This document shows, piece after piece, positions 13,044-24,200 of a stretch of DNA of 64,000 nucleotides; position 1 is the stretch's first letter; each line of letters opens with the position of its first letter. The DNA is taken from NCBI GenBank assembly GCA_003254905.1, contig QANU01014419.1:5771-69770 (forward strand), given 5' to 3'. Below the pieces are notes generated by a model. The model was not told the origin of the DNA, made no database searches, and saw nothing but the letters and a program-made list of their open reading frames with translations. The stretch comes from Nissolia schottii. Its lineage: Eukaryota > Streptophyta > Magnoliopsida > Fabales > Fabaceae. A program made the translations under genes and the position numbers.

Positions 13044-13048
13044 CGACA
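13044..13048. repeat. Target-site duplication cgaca of the nested solo LTR
   Basis: cgaca at 13044-13048 is repeated at 16325-16329. The uninterrupted 5' LTR has a single, near-identical target (tatcgcaacacgtc) around 24825-24838, which confirms the insertion. Confidence 0.93.
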
Positions 13049-13238
13049 TGTAACATCCCGATTTTCCTTAGAAAAGTAATCGTAAACGTAATTATTAAAT
13101 TAATTTTCTAATCATGATTTGAGAATTAAGGGGGGAAATTATTACGTAGAATATTCCTAGAAAATAAGACGTGTCGCGATAAGAAGTTCGGCCGACAACC
13201 GAACGGCCGCTGTACGCCGATAGAATTTTCTGACGTAC

Positions 13239-13288
13239 AAAGATGTCTGTGAAAATACTCTTCCGAAGAAAAATTCACAAACATCTTT
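13239..13288 (+). promoter_or_regulatory. U3 stem-loop with 15-bp arms
   Basis: Arm 1 AAAGATGTCTGTGAA (13239-13253) and arm 2 TTCACAAACATCTTT (13274-13288) pair at 14 of 15 positions around a 20-nt loop that contains a further CTTCCGAAG palindrome. It begins 190 bp into the LTR, well upstream of the leader, so within U3. Equivalent hairpins occur in all other Tekay-like LTRs here, with changed arm sequences that still pair. Function is unknown. Confidence 0.75.
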
Positions 13289-14253
13289 AAATATTAATAT
13301 CCTTGGGTAGGGGAGAATTAGAGGATCGTGACGGTATAAACGGAATATTTTTCGGACGACCGTGCGCGACGCACCGATACTGCGAGTGATAAAACACTAG
13401 CAAATCGGAGCCGGGAGAAAATGAAATTTCAGCAGCTGAGAGAGAGGGCTGCACAGCTGGAGTGGAGATTTTTGGACAAAAATTTATCCCCAAAATCATG
13501 CTTCCAAACTTACATCACAATTACTTGTCTTACACACTAAACCAAATCCCATCACTAGCCATACCTATGCCCATGCCTTTTACTATTCATCACATTGTAC
13601 TAACTCCAAAAATTCAACTAATCTCCCTCACCATTCAGCCATCCCAAACCGTGAGCTCTCCCCAAAACCCCAAGAGACATTTTCATTTCTCCCATTCTCC
13701 ATAACAACACACTAAGCTACACCTCCAAGAACACCACCAAACCTCCAAGAGACCAAGCACTTTTCCATCTCCTTCCATCTCCCACAAACCGAAACCACAG
13801 CTCTTAAGTCTCCTCATCTTAGTTTCACTTTCTTCCACCAAAAATCAAGAGGGACAGCCCCATCATCTTCCACCTTGCTCAAGATATTCATCTTGGAGAA
13901 AGGAGGAGTTCAAGCTTTGGAAAACAACAAGGCTTGTAGGACTTCACTCAAGACTCTCACCACCACCACCACCAAGTTTCTACAAGTGGGTAACTATGAA
14001 TAAATCACCTCCTTGGTGATCTATTTATGGTTATTGTGTGTGTTATATAATGCATTTGGTATGTGGTTATGCTGGAAATGATCTTGCATGTGTGTTTAAA
14101 GATTCATTGAAAATAAATATTCTGTCACCTGTTGGTTGTATTTCACGTGTTTTATGATTCATTCACGTTCTTATTGTTGCCATGAATCGCTGGGTTTAGT
14201 GGTGTTGGAGATGAAAGTGAGAAAATGAGAGAAACCAAGCAACAGAGGGTAAG

Positions 14254-14870
14254 CGCCGAACGGGGTCCGCGGAGGATCCCTGGAGAGCTGAGTGGGCTTC
14301 GCGGAGGATCCCTAAGTGTCGAGGAGGTTACATGGCGTTGCTGAGTGGGCACCAGAAATGGTGTTGAGTGGGTTCCGCAGAGGATCCCTGGAGAGCTGAG
14401 AGAGTTACATGAAGAGTATTGAATGGGCACCAGAAATGGTGTTGAGTGGGTTCCGCGGAGGATCCCTGGAGAGCTGAGAGAGTTACGTGAAGAGTATTGA
14501 ATGGGCACCAGAAATGGTATTGAGTGGGTTCTGCGGAGGATCCCTAAGTGTTAAGGAGGTTACATGGCGTTGCTGAGTGGGCACCAGAAATGGTGTTGAG
14601 TGGGTTCCGCGGAGGTTCCCTGGAGTGATGAGTGGCTCCCTAGAGAGCAGCCCGAGTGAGTACCAGTAGTGGTGACCGCGTGGGTTCTGCGAAGGTACCC
14701 TAGAGCGGCTAAGCGGGTTCCTAAAGTTTCTGACTAGGCGCCAGCAGCGGTGCCAAGTGGGTTCCGCGGAGATCCCCTGGAATGGTTGAGTGATCCCATA
14801 GAGAGTTGCTTAGTGGGTTCCACGGAGGTTCCCTGAAGTTATTGGGTGGTTTCCGCAAAAGAGTTCCGAG
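14254..14870 (+). repeat. CCGCGGAGGATCCCT tandem array, about nine units
   Basis: Units of about 45-80 bp with 'ggttccgcggaggatccct' followed by 'ggagagctgag' or 'aagtgt.gaggaggtta' and 'gtgggcaccag'. Copies are degenerate and unequal in length. The array lies between the donor-like and acceptor-like sites of the solo LTR. Confidence 0.85.
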
Positions 14871-15300
14871 GCCCACTTATATTCCAACAAGCACCTAGCA
14901 GTGGAAGTGTATGTGATATGTTTATCTGTATCACTGTAAGCCACCTAAGGGTGCCAAGAACAAGAACATAAGTATTGAGTCTTGCATGCATCATGAGGAT
15001 AATCACTAGAGGCTATGCTATGACCAAGGCTAATGAATGAAGATGATAATGAACGTAAGAACCAGAATAGTACAGAAAGATAAAAGTGCATATGATGATA
15101 ATAACTGGTAGGATGTCTAGATGCATGAGCACTTAGACGGCCAGGAACTAGATAAAGCCTCTAGATGTCTAGATGCATGAGCACTTAGAGACCTCCTGGA
15201 CGGCCGGAGCATAATTGAGTAACTAGATCCCTTTATGCCATAGCCTACCACTGAGAACCACCGTTCTCGCCCCACTCACTTATGGCTTTAGACGAGATAG

Positions 15301-15831
15301 ATGACGTCCCCGCCGAAGAAAAGGCGGATCCTGCGCAGCAGATTTAGGACCGTAGACCCTGAGACAGGGAAGGAGGCAGAGCTTTGGTCAGTGCTAGTAG
15401 TGAATCGTCCCACACCCCGCCGAGTCACACCACCGGTACTCCCCGAGCTAGAGACTGTCGCCGACGGCGAGCCCATTCCGTACGAGAAAGACGTGGAGGT
15501 CGACCCAATTTCTGTGAGATTGCGACCGCCCAAGGCCTACCGGCAGACTGCACGGATGAGGACGGCCAGAGACTGCCATCATCAGTTCGCACCTCCCACT
15601 CCCAGCCACGAGGCAGGCCCATCCTATGGCCCCCGAGACCAGCTAGATGTACCAGTGCCTTCCTCACCCGAGGAGGAGTATCCCCTAGTAGCCATGGAGG
15701 AGGATGACGAGGAGGACGAGCCAGAGCCAGAGTACGAGCCGGAGGGGTCAGAGCCGAAGGAGGAGGATCCAGAGGAGGACCCCGAGGAGGATCTGAAGGA
15801 GGAGTTCAGCGAGGACGAGCCAGAGACCTGA
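15301..15831 (+). CDS. LTR-encoded acidic protein of unknown function (176 aa)
   Basis: An ATG-to-TGA open frame wholly inside a solo LTR. Three blocks are visible: a basic start (MTSPPKKRRILRSRFR), a Pro/Glu middle (TPRRVTPPVLPELETV) with an EVDPIS motif near residue 65, and a strongly acidic tail from about residue 130 (EEDDEEDEPEPEYEPEG and more). I recognise no domain. The ATG comes 9 bases after a conserved acceptor-like CTTTAG. A homologous frame, with MTSPKR, EVEVDPAS, TPVTLRRLA and a terminal EEEEEEEDTDEEF, is seen broken up in the LTR at 26136-29248 and 34371-34945, so it is a recurring LTR feature and not a chance ORF. The frame overlaps a second acidic frame starting at 15292. Expression is unproven. 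Confidence 0.5.
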   Translation: MTSPPKKRRILRSRFRTVDPETGKEAELWSVLVVNRPTPRRVTPPVLPELETVADGEPIPYEKDVEVDPISVRLRPPKAYRQTARMRTARDCHHQFAPPTPSHEAGPSYGPRDQLDVPVPSSPEEEYPLVAMEEDDEEDEPEPEYEPEGSEPKEEDPEEDPEEDLKEEFSEDEPET

Positions 15832-16449
15832 CCAGCACTATATCCTAATCCTGTCATCAGACGCCACCTTTTTGCTAGTAGTCCTAGCTTTATGTACATT
15901 TTGATGTATTCCATTTTGTAGCCACTGATAGTATGTACGGGCTAGAGTATGTCTAGCCCCTTTGATGTATTAATATGATATTTACGATATATATATATAT
16001 ATATGACTTCCTGACATGTATGACATTGACTGTGGGACCCATATGGTACTGTTTACTTTACTATTTATGTATGTACTTGTATGACAGACGACGCACACAA
16101 TTATCTGTGATATGATTACACGGGACTCATAGTAGTCCACACGCATGGCTCTAGATTGATGCATAGCTTATGTTTATAAGAAAAAAAAAATGGGTCCTTA
16201 TTTTCAGTTAACTTAATTATTTTTCGAAGTAAAGTAGGGACTATTAGTACTCCCACACAACAGATAACAACCTAGCGGACGCAGATTATGACTTAAGCAT
16301 AAGCTGCTAACCTAGGGTGTTACACGACACGTCTTATTTCCTAGGGATATTCTACTTAATAATTTCCCATCTTAATTCTCTAATCATGATTAGAAAATTA
16401 ATTAAATATTTATGTTTACGATTATTTCTCTAAGGGAAAAATCGGGATA

Positions 16450-17901
16450 TTACATTCCACCCCCCTTAGAAAAATTTCGCCCTCGAAATTGCGTACCTGG
16501 GAATAGCTCTGGATAGGCCGCTTTGATATCTTCCTCCAGCTCCCAAGTCTGCTCCTCCACCTTCCCGTTCTCCCATATAACTCGAACCATCGGGATCTCC
16601 TTGTTGCGAGTCTTCCGGGTCTTGCGGTCAATGATCTTTTGCGGCATCAACGGCAAGGCAAGATCTTCTCTAAGCACGATATTCTCTGGCTCCAGCATGT
16701 GATCAGGAGAGGCATAGTATTTCCTCAGTTGAGACACATGAAAGACGGCATGAACATTTGCCAGATTCGGTGGGAGAGCTATCCGATACGCCACTGGTCC
16801 CACGCGTTCCAAGATCTGGAAGGGCCCAATGAATCGAGGGCTTAACTTCCTGACCTTCATGGCCCTCCCAATGCCTGTGGTTTGAGTAACCTTCGGGAAC
16901 ACATGGTCTCCCTCTTGAAACTCTAGAGGTCTTCTTCGAACGTCGGCATAGCTTTTCTGACGGCTCTGAGCGGTGAGGATTCGCTCCCTGATCTGTTGTA
17001 TACACTCATCCGCATCTTGGGTCTCTTCGGGCCCCAAGTATCTGTACTCACGACCATCGTTCCAACAGAGGGGTGACGGGCACTTCCGGCCATAGAGTGC
17101 TTCAAAGGGGGCCATGCCAATGCTAGCATGGTAACTGTTGTTGTAGGCGAACTCTATGAACGGCAACAACTCATCCCAGTACCAGGGTGAATCAAGCGCG
17201 CATGCCCTCAACATATCCTCGAGGGTCTGAATCGTCCTCTCAGTCTGTCCATCAGTCTGAGGATGATAAGCCATGCTCAATGCCAGCTGAGTCCCATATG
17301 CCTTCTGAAAAGCTGTCCAAAATCGGGACGTAAACCGTGGATCCCTGTCTGATATGATGGACGAAGGTACGCCGTGTAATCTCACCACTTCCCTTATGTA
17401 CAGTTGTACCAATCTTTCCAGTGGATAAGTCATCTTCACCGAAATGAAATGAGCAGACTTGGTGAGTTGGTTAACAATCACCCAAATGGCGTCTACATTC
17501 CTCGCCGTCCGTGGCAATCCCGATACAAAATCCATGGATATGCCATCCCACTTCCATTCGAGTATCTCCAGAGGAGTCAACAATCCTGGAGGTTTCCGGT
17601 GCTCAACCTTCGCCTTCTGACACACCAGACATTTTTGCACCCATCCTTCCACGTCTCGCTTCAATCCTGGCCACCAAAACATCTGCTTCAGATCATGATA
17701 CATTTTGGTGATGCCTGGGTACATAGTGAACTTGCTCTTATGACCTTCATTCAGAATGTCTCTCCGCAGAGTACCTTCATCGGGTACGCAAACTCGGTTG
17801 TTGAAACGGATGATGCCATCACTGCCTACCACAGCTTCTTGGACCTTCCCCTCCTTCACGGCCTTAACAAACTTCAGCCAGATGTCCTCTTGACAATGCT
17901 C
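16450..17901 (-). pseudogene. Integrase with C-terminal chromodomain (chromovirus)
   Basis: An open frame of 469 codons from 17859. Residues about 35-80 carry the HHCC zinc finger (GHKSKFTMYPGITKMYH, then CLVC). The core follows with MDFVSGLP (first Asp), SDRDPRF (second Asp) and HPQTDGQTERTIQ (Glu). A GPFQILERVGPVAYRIALP module and VHAVFHVSQLRKY follow. The last 70 residues (PQKIIDRKTRKTRNKEIPMV, then VIWENGKVEEQTWE and PELFPG) form a chromodomain of the Tekay type, thought to bind heterochromatin marks and steer integration. A stop at about 17899-17901 separates it from RNase H. This is the best preserved domain, but the polyprotein is broken. Confidence 0.9.
16455..16467 (-). other. Polypurine tract of the chromovirus
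   Basis: Minus strand reads CTAAGGGGGGTGGAA immediately before the 3' LTR start TGTAATATCCC, the expected priming site for plus-strand DNA. The pol frame runs through it and stops at the TAA formed by bases 3-5 of the LTR. Confidence 0.9.
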
Positions 17902-19403
17902 CTAAGCTTCAATTATTCTCTGCCTGAAACTGCTAGTAATCTGCAACGGTCCTAGCTTGATGCTGTTCTCCCGCCGAATGACTCCCAAATTCAGGTCTCG
18001 AAACTCTTTTAGCAGCTTAGACTCTTCTACCATCATCTGAGCCACGTGCAATGCCTTTCTTCTCAATGCATCTGCTACCACATTCGCCTTTCCGGGATGG
18101 TAGTTTAGACCAAAGTCATAGTCCTTCAAAAACTCCATCCACCTCCTTTGCCTCATAATCAACTCCTTCTGATCAAAGAGGTACTGGAGGCTCTTGTGGT
18201 CGGAGAATACTTCAAACCGAACACCGTAAAGATAGTGCCTCCATATCTTCAAGGAAAACACCACTGCTGCTAACTCCAAGTCATGAGTCGGATAATTCGC
18301 CTCGTGGGTTCTTAGCTGTCGGGATGCATAAGCTACCACTTGGCGGTTCTGCATGAGTACACATCCAAGTCCCATCCTCGAGGCATCATAGTACACCTCA
18401 TATGGCACGTGAGGATCTGGCAGAATCAGTACAGGAGCGGTGGTCAACTTCTCCTTGAGTTTGCAGAAGCTCTCCTCGCATTCCCGTGACCACTCGAACT
18501 TAACTTCCTTGCAGGTGAGCTTGGTAAGGGGCAATGCCAACTGAGAAAACCCCTTGATAAATCTTCGGTAGTAGCCTGCAAATCCCAAGAAGCTCCTGAT
18601 CTTCGTGATTGTGGTCGGTTGCTCCCATTCTATTACAGCCGCAACCTTGCTCGAATCCACCGAGATTCCCTGCTCTGTCACCACGTGTCCCAAGAACTTC
18701 ACTTCCTTGGTCCAGAACTCGCAGTTAGAGAGTTTAGCGTACAACTGCTTCTCTCTCAAGACATCCAGAACCAACCTGAGATGCTTGGCGTGATCCTCCT
18801 CGGTCTTCGAATACACCAGAATATCATCTATGAAGACTATCATGCATTCATCCAAGTATGGTCTGAAAATTCTGTTCATATAATCCATGAAAATCGCTGG
18901 GCATTAGTCAACCCAAATGGCATCACGGTGAACTCATAGTGGCCATAGCGAGTCCTAAAAGCCGTCTTGGGAATGTCTTCATCCGCGACCCTTATCTGAT
19001 GATAGCCTGAGCGTAAGTTAATTCTTGAGAAAACCCTGGCTCCTCTCAGCTGATCCATCAAATCATCGATCCTTGGCAACGGGTACTTGTTCTTGATCGT
19101 GACCTTGTTCAGTTGCCGGTAATCAATACATAGCCTCATCGAGCCATCTTTCTTCTTCACGAACAACACTGGAGCTCCTCATGGTGACGCACTGGGTCGA
19201 ATAAACCGCTTGTCCAGTAGTTCCTCCAGCTGCTTTTTTAACTCCTGCAGCTCTACCGTGGACATTCGGTATGGCGCCATCGAGATTGGTCCAGCTCCCG
19301 GAACCAAGCTAATAGAGAATTCCACTTCTCTCTTCGGGGGAAACTCCGGAATGTCATCTGGGAATACATTCGGGTACTCACTCACCACCGGAATGTGCAT
19401 CAC
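17902..19403 (-). pseudogene. Reverse transcriptase and RNase H (chromovirus), frameshifted
   Basis: From 19403 down: [21 protein letters not shown], then a stop in the SASP/GAPVLF motif (about 19179-19181), [29 protein letters not shown]-like [21 protein letters not shown] one-base loss near 18893 shifts the frame before [14 protein letters not shown]. The YxDD-type active site is FIDDILVYS (about 18808-18834). RNase H follows with [22 protein letters not shown] and [15 protein letters not shown]. Family and order are unmistakable; the stop and shift make it a pseudogene. Confidence 0.92.
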
Positions 19404-19886
19404 GTCCTACTTTGCCTCCACCTCTGACGAAGCTAGGAAGATGAAGCTTTGGTTCTCCAGCAGACAGCAGTACAACACTACTGATTCTTCCTTAGAGGGT
19501 GGCATGGCTGGAACCACGGAATGAAAGGTTACCAACTTCTTTGTGCAATCCAAGATCACTTGGTTAGCACGTAACCAGTCCATCCCAAGAATAACGTCCA
19601 AACCCACTAAGGGTAAGCAGATAAGATCAGCTACGAACATCCGATCTTGCAACTGAAGTGGACACTGGAGACATACTTGATGAGTCTCAACAGGTGGGGT
19701 GGTAGGAGTAGACACCCTCAGTGTGTAGGGTAGTGCTACAGGTGATAGGTGCAGCTTCCTGACACTATCATGGGAAATGAAGGAGTGCGATGCCCCTGAA
19801 TCATACAATACAGTCAAAGTAGTACCTAACATAGTACACTTACCCATAATCAAACCTTCAGCATCCTTAGCCTCCTCCCCAGACAT
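19404..19886 (-). pseudogene. Retroviral-type aspartic protease (chromovirus)
   Basis: Open stretch of 159 codons with the active-site motif VLYDSGASHSFIS and the second hallmark VILGMDWLRANQVILDC. It is bounded by stops on both sides (after PPPAQQ near 19904 and after SSEVEAK at 19407-19409), which in an intact element would be read through into gag and RT. Confidence 0.88.
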
Positions 19887-21038
19887 AGTGAAGACCCGTC
19901 CTTATTGCTGGGCGGGCGGTGGAATGGTTAGACAATACTTGGCAAAGTGGCCTCCTTTCCCGCATCTGAAGCACACATTCTGCCCCGCGTAACACTCTCC
20001 TGGGTGGAGCCTTCCACACTTCGAGCACGGCGGTCTAGCCTCCCTGTTTGGTTGACCCCCTCGTGCCTCTAGCCCAGAGCTCCTCGCACCTCCACCCTAC
20101 TGTGGTGGCTTCACTGCCTGCTGCTGGGGTCTGATCATTGGTTGCGGGGGCCTGGAAAATCCTGGTCCCATTAAGCCCTGTGGTCTCGCAGTCCACTGCT
20201 GGGGTCGCTGAAGAAACTTTCCCCTACCTCTGCCAGGGAACGGAGCCTGAAAGGGTCCCCTCTGTCGCTGGGCTTGGGAGGAACTCCCTTGCTCCTCCAT
20301 CTTCCTCTTGTTCTTGGCGGTCCTCGCTCTGGCCAGATTCTTGGCTGACTCCTCTAGCGTCATACACTTACTGACCAAAAGGGCATAATCCTGGATGTCC
20401 CAGTGGTTAATGGCCATCTGCAGCTCTTCCTTCAGTCCCCTCTGAAACTTTCCACATTTCCACGCTTCATTGGGGAGCAGCTGATATGTAGAGGAGTAGC
20501 GGCACAACCTCTCAAAGGCAGACATGTATTCAGCCACAGTCATGTCTCCCTGTTGCAGCGCCATAAACTCAGCTTCTTTCTGGTGGGAAATACTTGTTCA
20601 AGAGTGAAGTGGTAAATCGCTCCCATGTAACTGGACCTCCCTGCTGTTCTAAAAGAGGTCTGGTGGTATTCCACCAGGTTCTAGCCGCACCTCGCAGATT
20701 CCGTGTAGCAAATCGAACCTTCTGCACCTCTGTACAGGGGATGTCTTCAAAAACCTACTCCGTTTCTGCTATCCAGTTATGAAGAACTTCTGGGTCCATC
20801 ACCCCTTCAAAGGTCGAGGGGTTTGCTCTTCCAAACTCAGCAAACTTCTTCGCTTCTGCCACTTCAGCTGTTGGGGCCAGATTTCGATACATGGCAGCTA
20901 CTGCCATCTGATTCGTCGCCTGTGCTTGGGCTTAAAAGGCTTGGCCTAAGCCTGAGTAGCTTGGGCCATCTCACGAAAGATGTCAGCTAATTCTGCTGGC
21001 TCCATCGTCCACTGTGCATAATCTCTACGAGGCGGCAT
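19887..21038 (-). pseudogene. Gag with two CCHC zinc knuckles (chromovirus)
   Basis: Probable start at 21038 (MPPRRDYAQWTMEPAEL). A stop comes after EMAQATQA (20946-20948 region) and others follow, one at about 20755-20757. The capsid-like part has ARTWWNTTRPLLEQ and TVAEYMSAFERLCRY, with a frameshift near 20575. A basic, Gln/Pro-rich stretch precedes the zinc knuckles CSKCGRLHPGEC and CFRCGKGGHFAKYC (about 19930-20030). Two knuckles and this order are usual for Tekay-type gag. Most stops fit single C-to-T changes of Gln or Trp codons. Confidence 0.88.
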
Positions 21039-21187
21039 GCCTAATCTGTCGTACCTGCATAATTCTGAGTTGATCAGGCTCAAGAAAGGCGGGTACACAT
21101 AACTTAGCATATACCACATAGCAAAGACATACACCGTTATTCATGCTCGGAAGCATAGTGCAGCTCAGTCCATAGGCTCACGTAGGA

Positions 21188-21206
21188 CCAAATTGCTCTG
21201 ATACCA
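21188..21206 (-). other. Primer-binding site for initiator Met tRNA
   Basis: Minus strand TGGTATCAGAGCAATTTGG, 2 nt after the 5' LTR. TGGTATCAGAGC is complementary to the 3' end of plant initiator tRNA-Met. Confidence 0.92.
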
Positions 21207-21208
21207 AC

Positions 21209-24200
21209 TGTAACATCCTAGCTAACTGTATACCCTCGAGTAGTACGCAATGCTCACTAGGTTGTCAATCATTTGGTGGGATTACTTATAGTCCCTTATT
21301 ATCTTTCGAAAATACCAAAGTAAGGAAAATATGGACCATTTTAAAACTTTTCTATTTGTTAATTTATTTGCAAAGTATGAGCCACGCGTGAATCAAAGCA
21401 TATAATACAAACGATAGAGCTGAGGCTTAAAAGTACTAGTCATTACAGGCATAAATAATTACATAATCAAGTATTTGGTCCTTCACAAATGACAACCAAC
21501 AGGGTCTCATAATAGTTTACATATACACGCCAAGTACATCAAAATACATATCAAAATATAGCAAAATGTCCATCTGATGCCAAGCTAGTCCGGCTGGTCC
21601 TCGGTCCTCTACTGCTCCGCGTGCGGCTCCTCATAGGGCTTCTCATAGCCCTCATACTCTTTGCCTGCTCCTGGAATCATAAGCGAGTGGGGGTGAGAAC
21701 AGTCGTCCTCAGTGGTTAACCTTAGCGTAGGGGATCTCTTTTCTCGCTTATCAACTCGGCCACTCAGGGGTTTCTAAGTGAACATGCATACTAACATCCT
21801 ACTGATTATTATCTGGCCTAAGGNGAATCAAAGCATATAATACAAACGATAGAGCTGAGGCTTAAAAGTACTAGTCATTATTGGCATAAATAATTACATA
21901 ATCAAGTATCTGGTCCTTCACAAATTACAACCAACAGGGTCTCATAATAGTTTACATATACAAGCCAAGTACATCAAAATACATATCAAAATATAGCAAA
22001 ATGTCCATCTGATGCCAAGCTAGTCCAGCTGGTCCTCAGTCCTCTACTGCTCCGCGTGCGGCTCCTCATAGCGCTCCTCATAGCCCTCATACTCTTTGCC
22101 TGCTCCTGGAATCATAAGCGAGTGGGGGTGAGAACAGTCGTCCTCAGTGGTTAACCTTAGCGTAGGGGATCTCTTTTCTCGCTTATCAACTCGGCCACTC
22201 AGGGGTTTCTAAGTGAACATGCATACTAACATCCTACTGATTATTATCTGGCCTAAGGTCCTAAACGGCTTTATCTACTTTACTAGGTGACTGGGGAACT
22301 AGTCTTGCTTATCTAAGTTCTCGTGCTTGTTAGCTTTTCTTGCGTACATACATAGTCGTCTCGAGTGTTCTCTTGACGGTACTTACTTCATACATAAACT
22401 ATATCATATACTTATGCATCACATACTTGTTCATCACATATGCATTTATCATATACTCATACATCACCTCATTTCCTACACCTTCATATCATACTCTATG
22501 CATGGAGTTCTCTTACGCATACTGGCTTACCCGGGTTAGCGTCCTTCTTTTCTTTTCTTACGCATACCGGCTTACCCGGGTTAGTGTCTTTCTTATTCTT
22601 TTTCTTACGCGTACCGGCTTACCCGGGTTAGCGTTTTTCCTCTAGTCCTTCGCTCATGTAGTCGTGGCCAAACGACTACATCCACTTCTGTTCCCAACTT
22701 GACGACGACCCAGCTGCGCTCACACCAGAGTGGTTGCTAACACCGATGGGGTCTAGTGTCCATCGCCGCCAATCAAGTGGGCTAACCTCCACTAGGTAGG
22801 AGGCGGGGGCTGGACCTTGCAACGTAACCAAGCGTTGGACTCATACATCATCATCTCATAATTTTAGGTGTGACGTTACCCTTTCTCATTCTTCTTTTCT
22901 TTACTTTCTTTCTTTCTTTCTTTTCTTTCATCATCATTAACCGATCCACCCCTTGGGGGAAACTGGTGAGGGGCGTGTCCGCCAAGAGAGATGCTTCCTA
23001 TCATATAGCTACATACTTGTTCCCTAAGGTTCAATTATGCTCTTTAATCTTTACGTGATTAACCTCTAGTTCTCATGATGCATGATAGCGTAATCATTCC
23101 TAACATACATATTCTACATGCAATGTTCCACATACATCATTATACACATAACTCATTCATTCATCATACACATACTTGTAACCACTCAACAACTTCGGGG
23201 TCCCTCCGCGGAACCCAATCAGCACTCGCACTCCAAGGATCCTCCGCGGAACCCTACTCTACACCACTACTGGTGCTCACTCAGTACTCTTCACGTAACC
23301 TTCTCAGCATTCCAGAGATCCTCCGTGGAACCCATTCTGAACTACTCCTGGTGCCCACTCAGCACTCTTCACGTAACCCTCTCAGCACTCCAGGGATCCT
23401 CCATGGAACCCACTCAAAACCCACTCCTGGTGCCCGCTCATCAACTTTCTAGACTCCTCCCAGTCACTCTCTAGACTCCTCAACTTTCTAGACTCCTCCC
23501 AGTCACTCTCCACGGAACCACTCAGCACCATCCCAGGTACCCACTCATCAACTTTCTATACTCATCTTAGTCACTCTCCGCGGAACCACTCAGCACTATC
23601 CCAGGTGCCCGCTCATCAACTTTCTAGACTCCTCTTAGTCACTCTCCGCGGAACCACTTAGCTCATACTTCTTTACTTATTTTCTCTCATTTCCTCACAT
23701 TCACACCCCAGGGATCCTCCGCGGAACCCACTCAGTACCCTTCCAGGCGCCGCTCGACAATTCTCTACATACTCCTCTCAATCACTTTCCGCGGAACTAC
23801 CCAGCTATACCTGACGAACCATAATCTGTTTTCTTTATTTTTCTTGCTTTTCTTTCTCCTTTGCTCATGAATGCTCCTTGAGTTTTTCACATATTTCCAC
23901 CATCATATACTAAGCTAGTCCAGGTCACAGGACCCTTCAGAATCATCTCCTAAGTCCTAACATAGCATTTCTAACATAATTTATCACAAGGCATACAAAC
24001 ACATAAACACATACAAGCAAACATAAGCCACCAAGGGGTGGACAAGCCAAGTTTACCCACCTGTAGAAGAACCTGGCGGTGGTGAAGGAAGCTTGGAGTG
24101 AAGTCCCACAAGACTTGTTGTTTCCAAAGCTTGAGCTCCTCCTTTCTCCAAGGTGAAGAACTCCGAACAAGGTGGAGGGGGAAGAGGTTGTTCCTCTTGA

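Larger units (their letters stand above)
13049..16324 (+). mobile_element. Nested Tekay-like solo LTR, 3.28 kb
   Basis: Begins TGTAACATCCCG and ends CTAGGGTGTTACA, with the perfect duplication cgaca. It sits in the 3' LTR of the chromovirus in the opposite orientation, and its own sequence is of the same family. In order: U3 hairpin (13239-13288), GC-rich box (13345-13375), leader region, donor-like gtgggtaact (13986), CCGCGGA array (14254-14870), acceptor-like TTATGGCTTTAG (15280-15291), a 176-codon acidic ORF (15301-15831), an (AT)n run near 15990-16004, and the 3' end. No internal domain remains, so it is a product of LTR-LTR recombination. Confidence 0.92.
9824..16454 (-). repeat. 3' LTR of the chromovirus (interrupted by a solo LTR)
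   Basis: On the plus strand it runs from TGTAACATCCTAGC to CGGGATATTACA. Removing the inserted solo LTR plus one 5-bp duplication leaves about 3350 bp, close to the 5' LTR without its internal duplication (about 3308 bp). It contains the acceptor-like site at 10294-10299, a three-unit array with CCCGGGTTAGCG (10697-10825), the CCGCGGA array (about 11385-12025), a donor-like site (reverse complement of 12273-12282), the U3 hairpin (12931-12980) and the GC-rich box (about 12855-12875). Confidence 0.9.
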
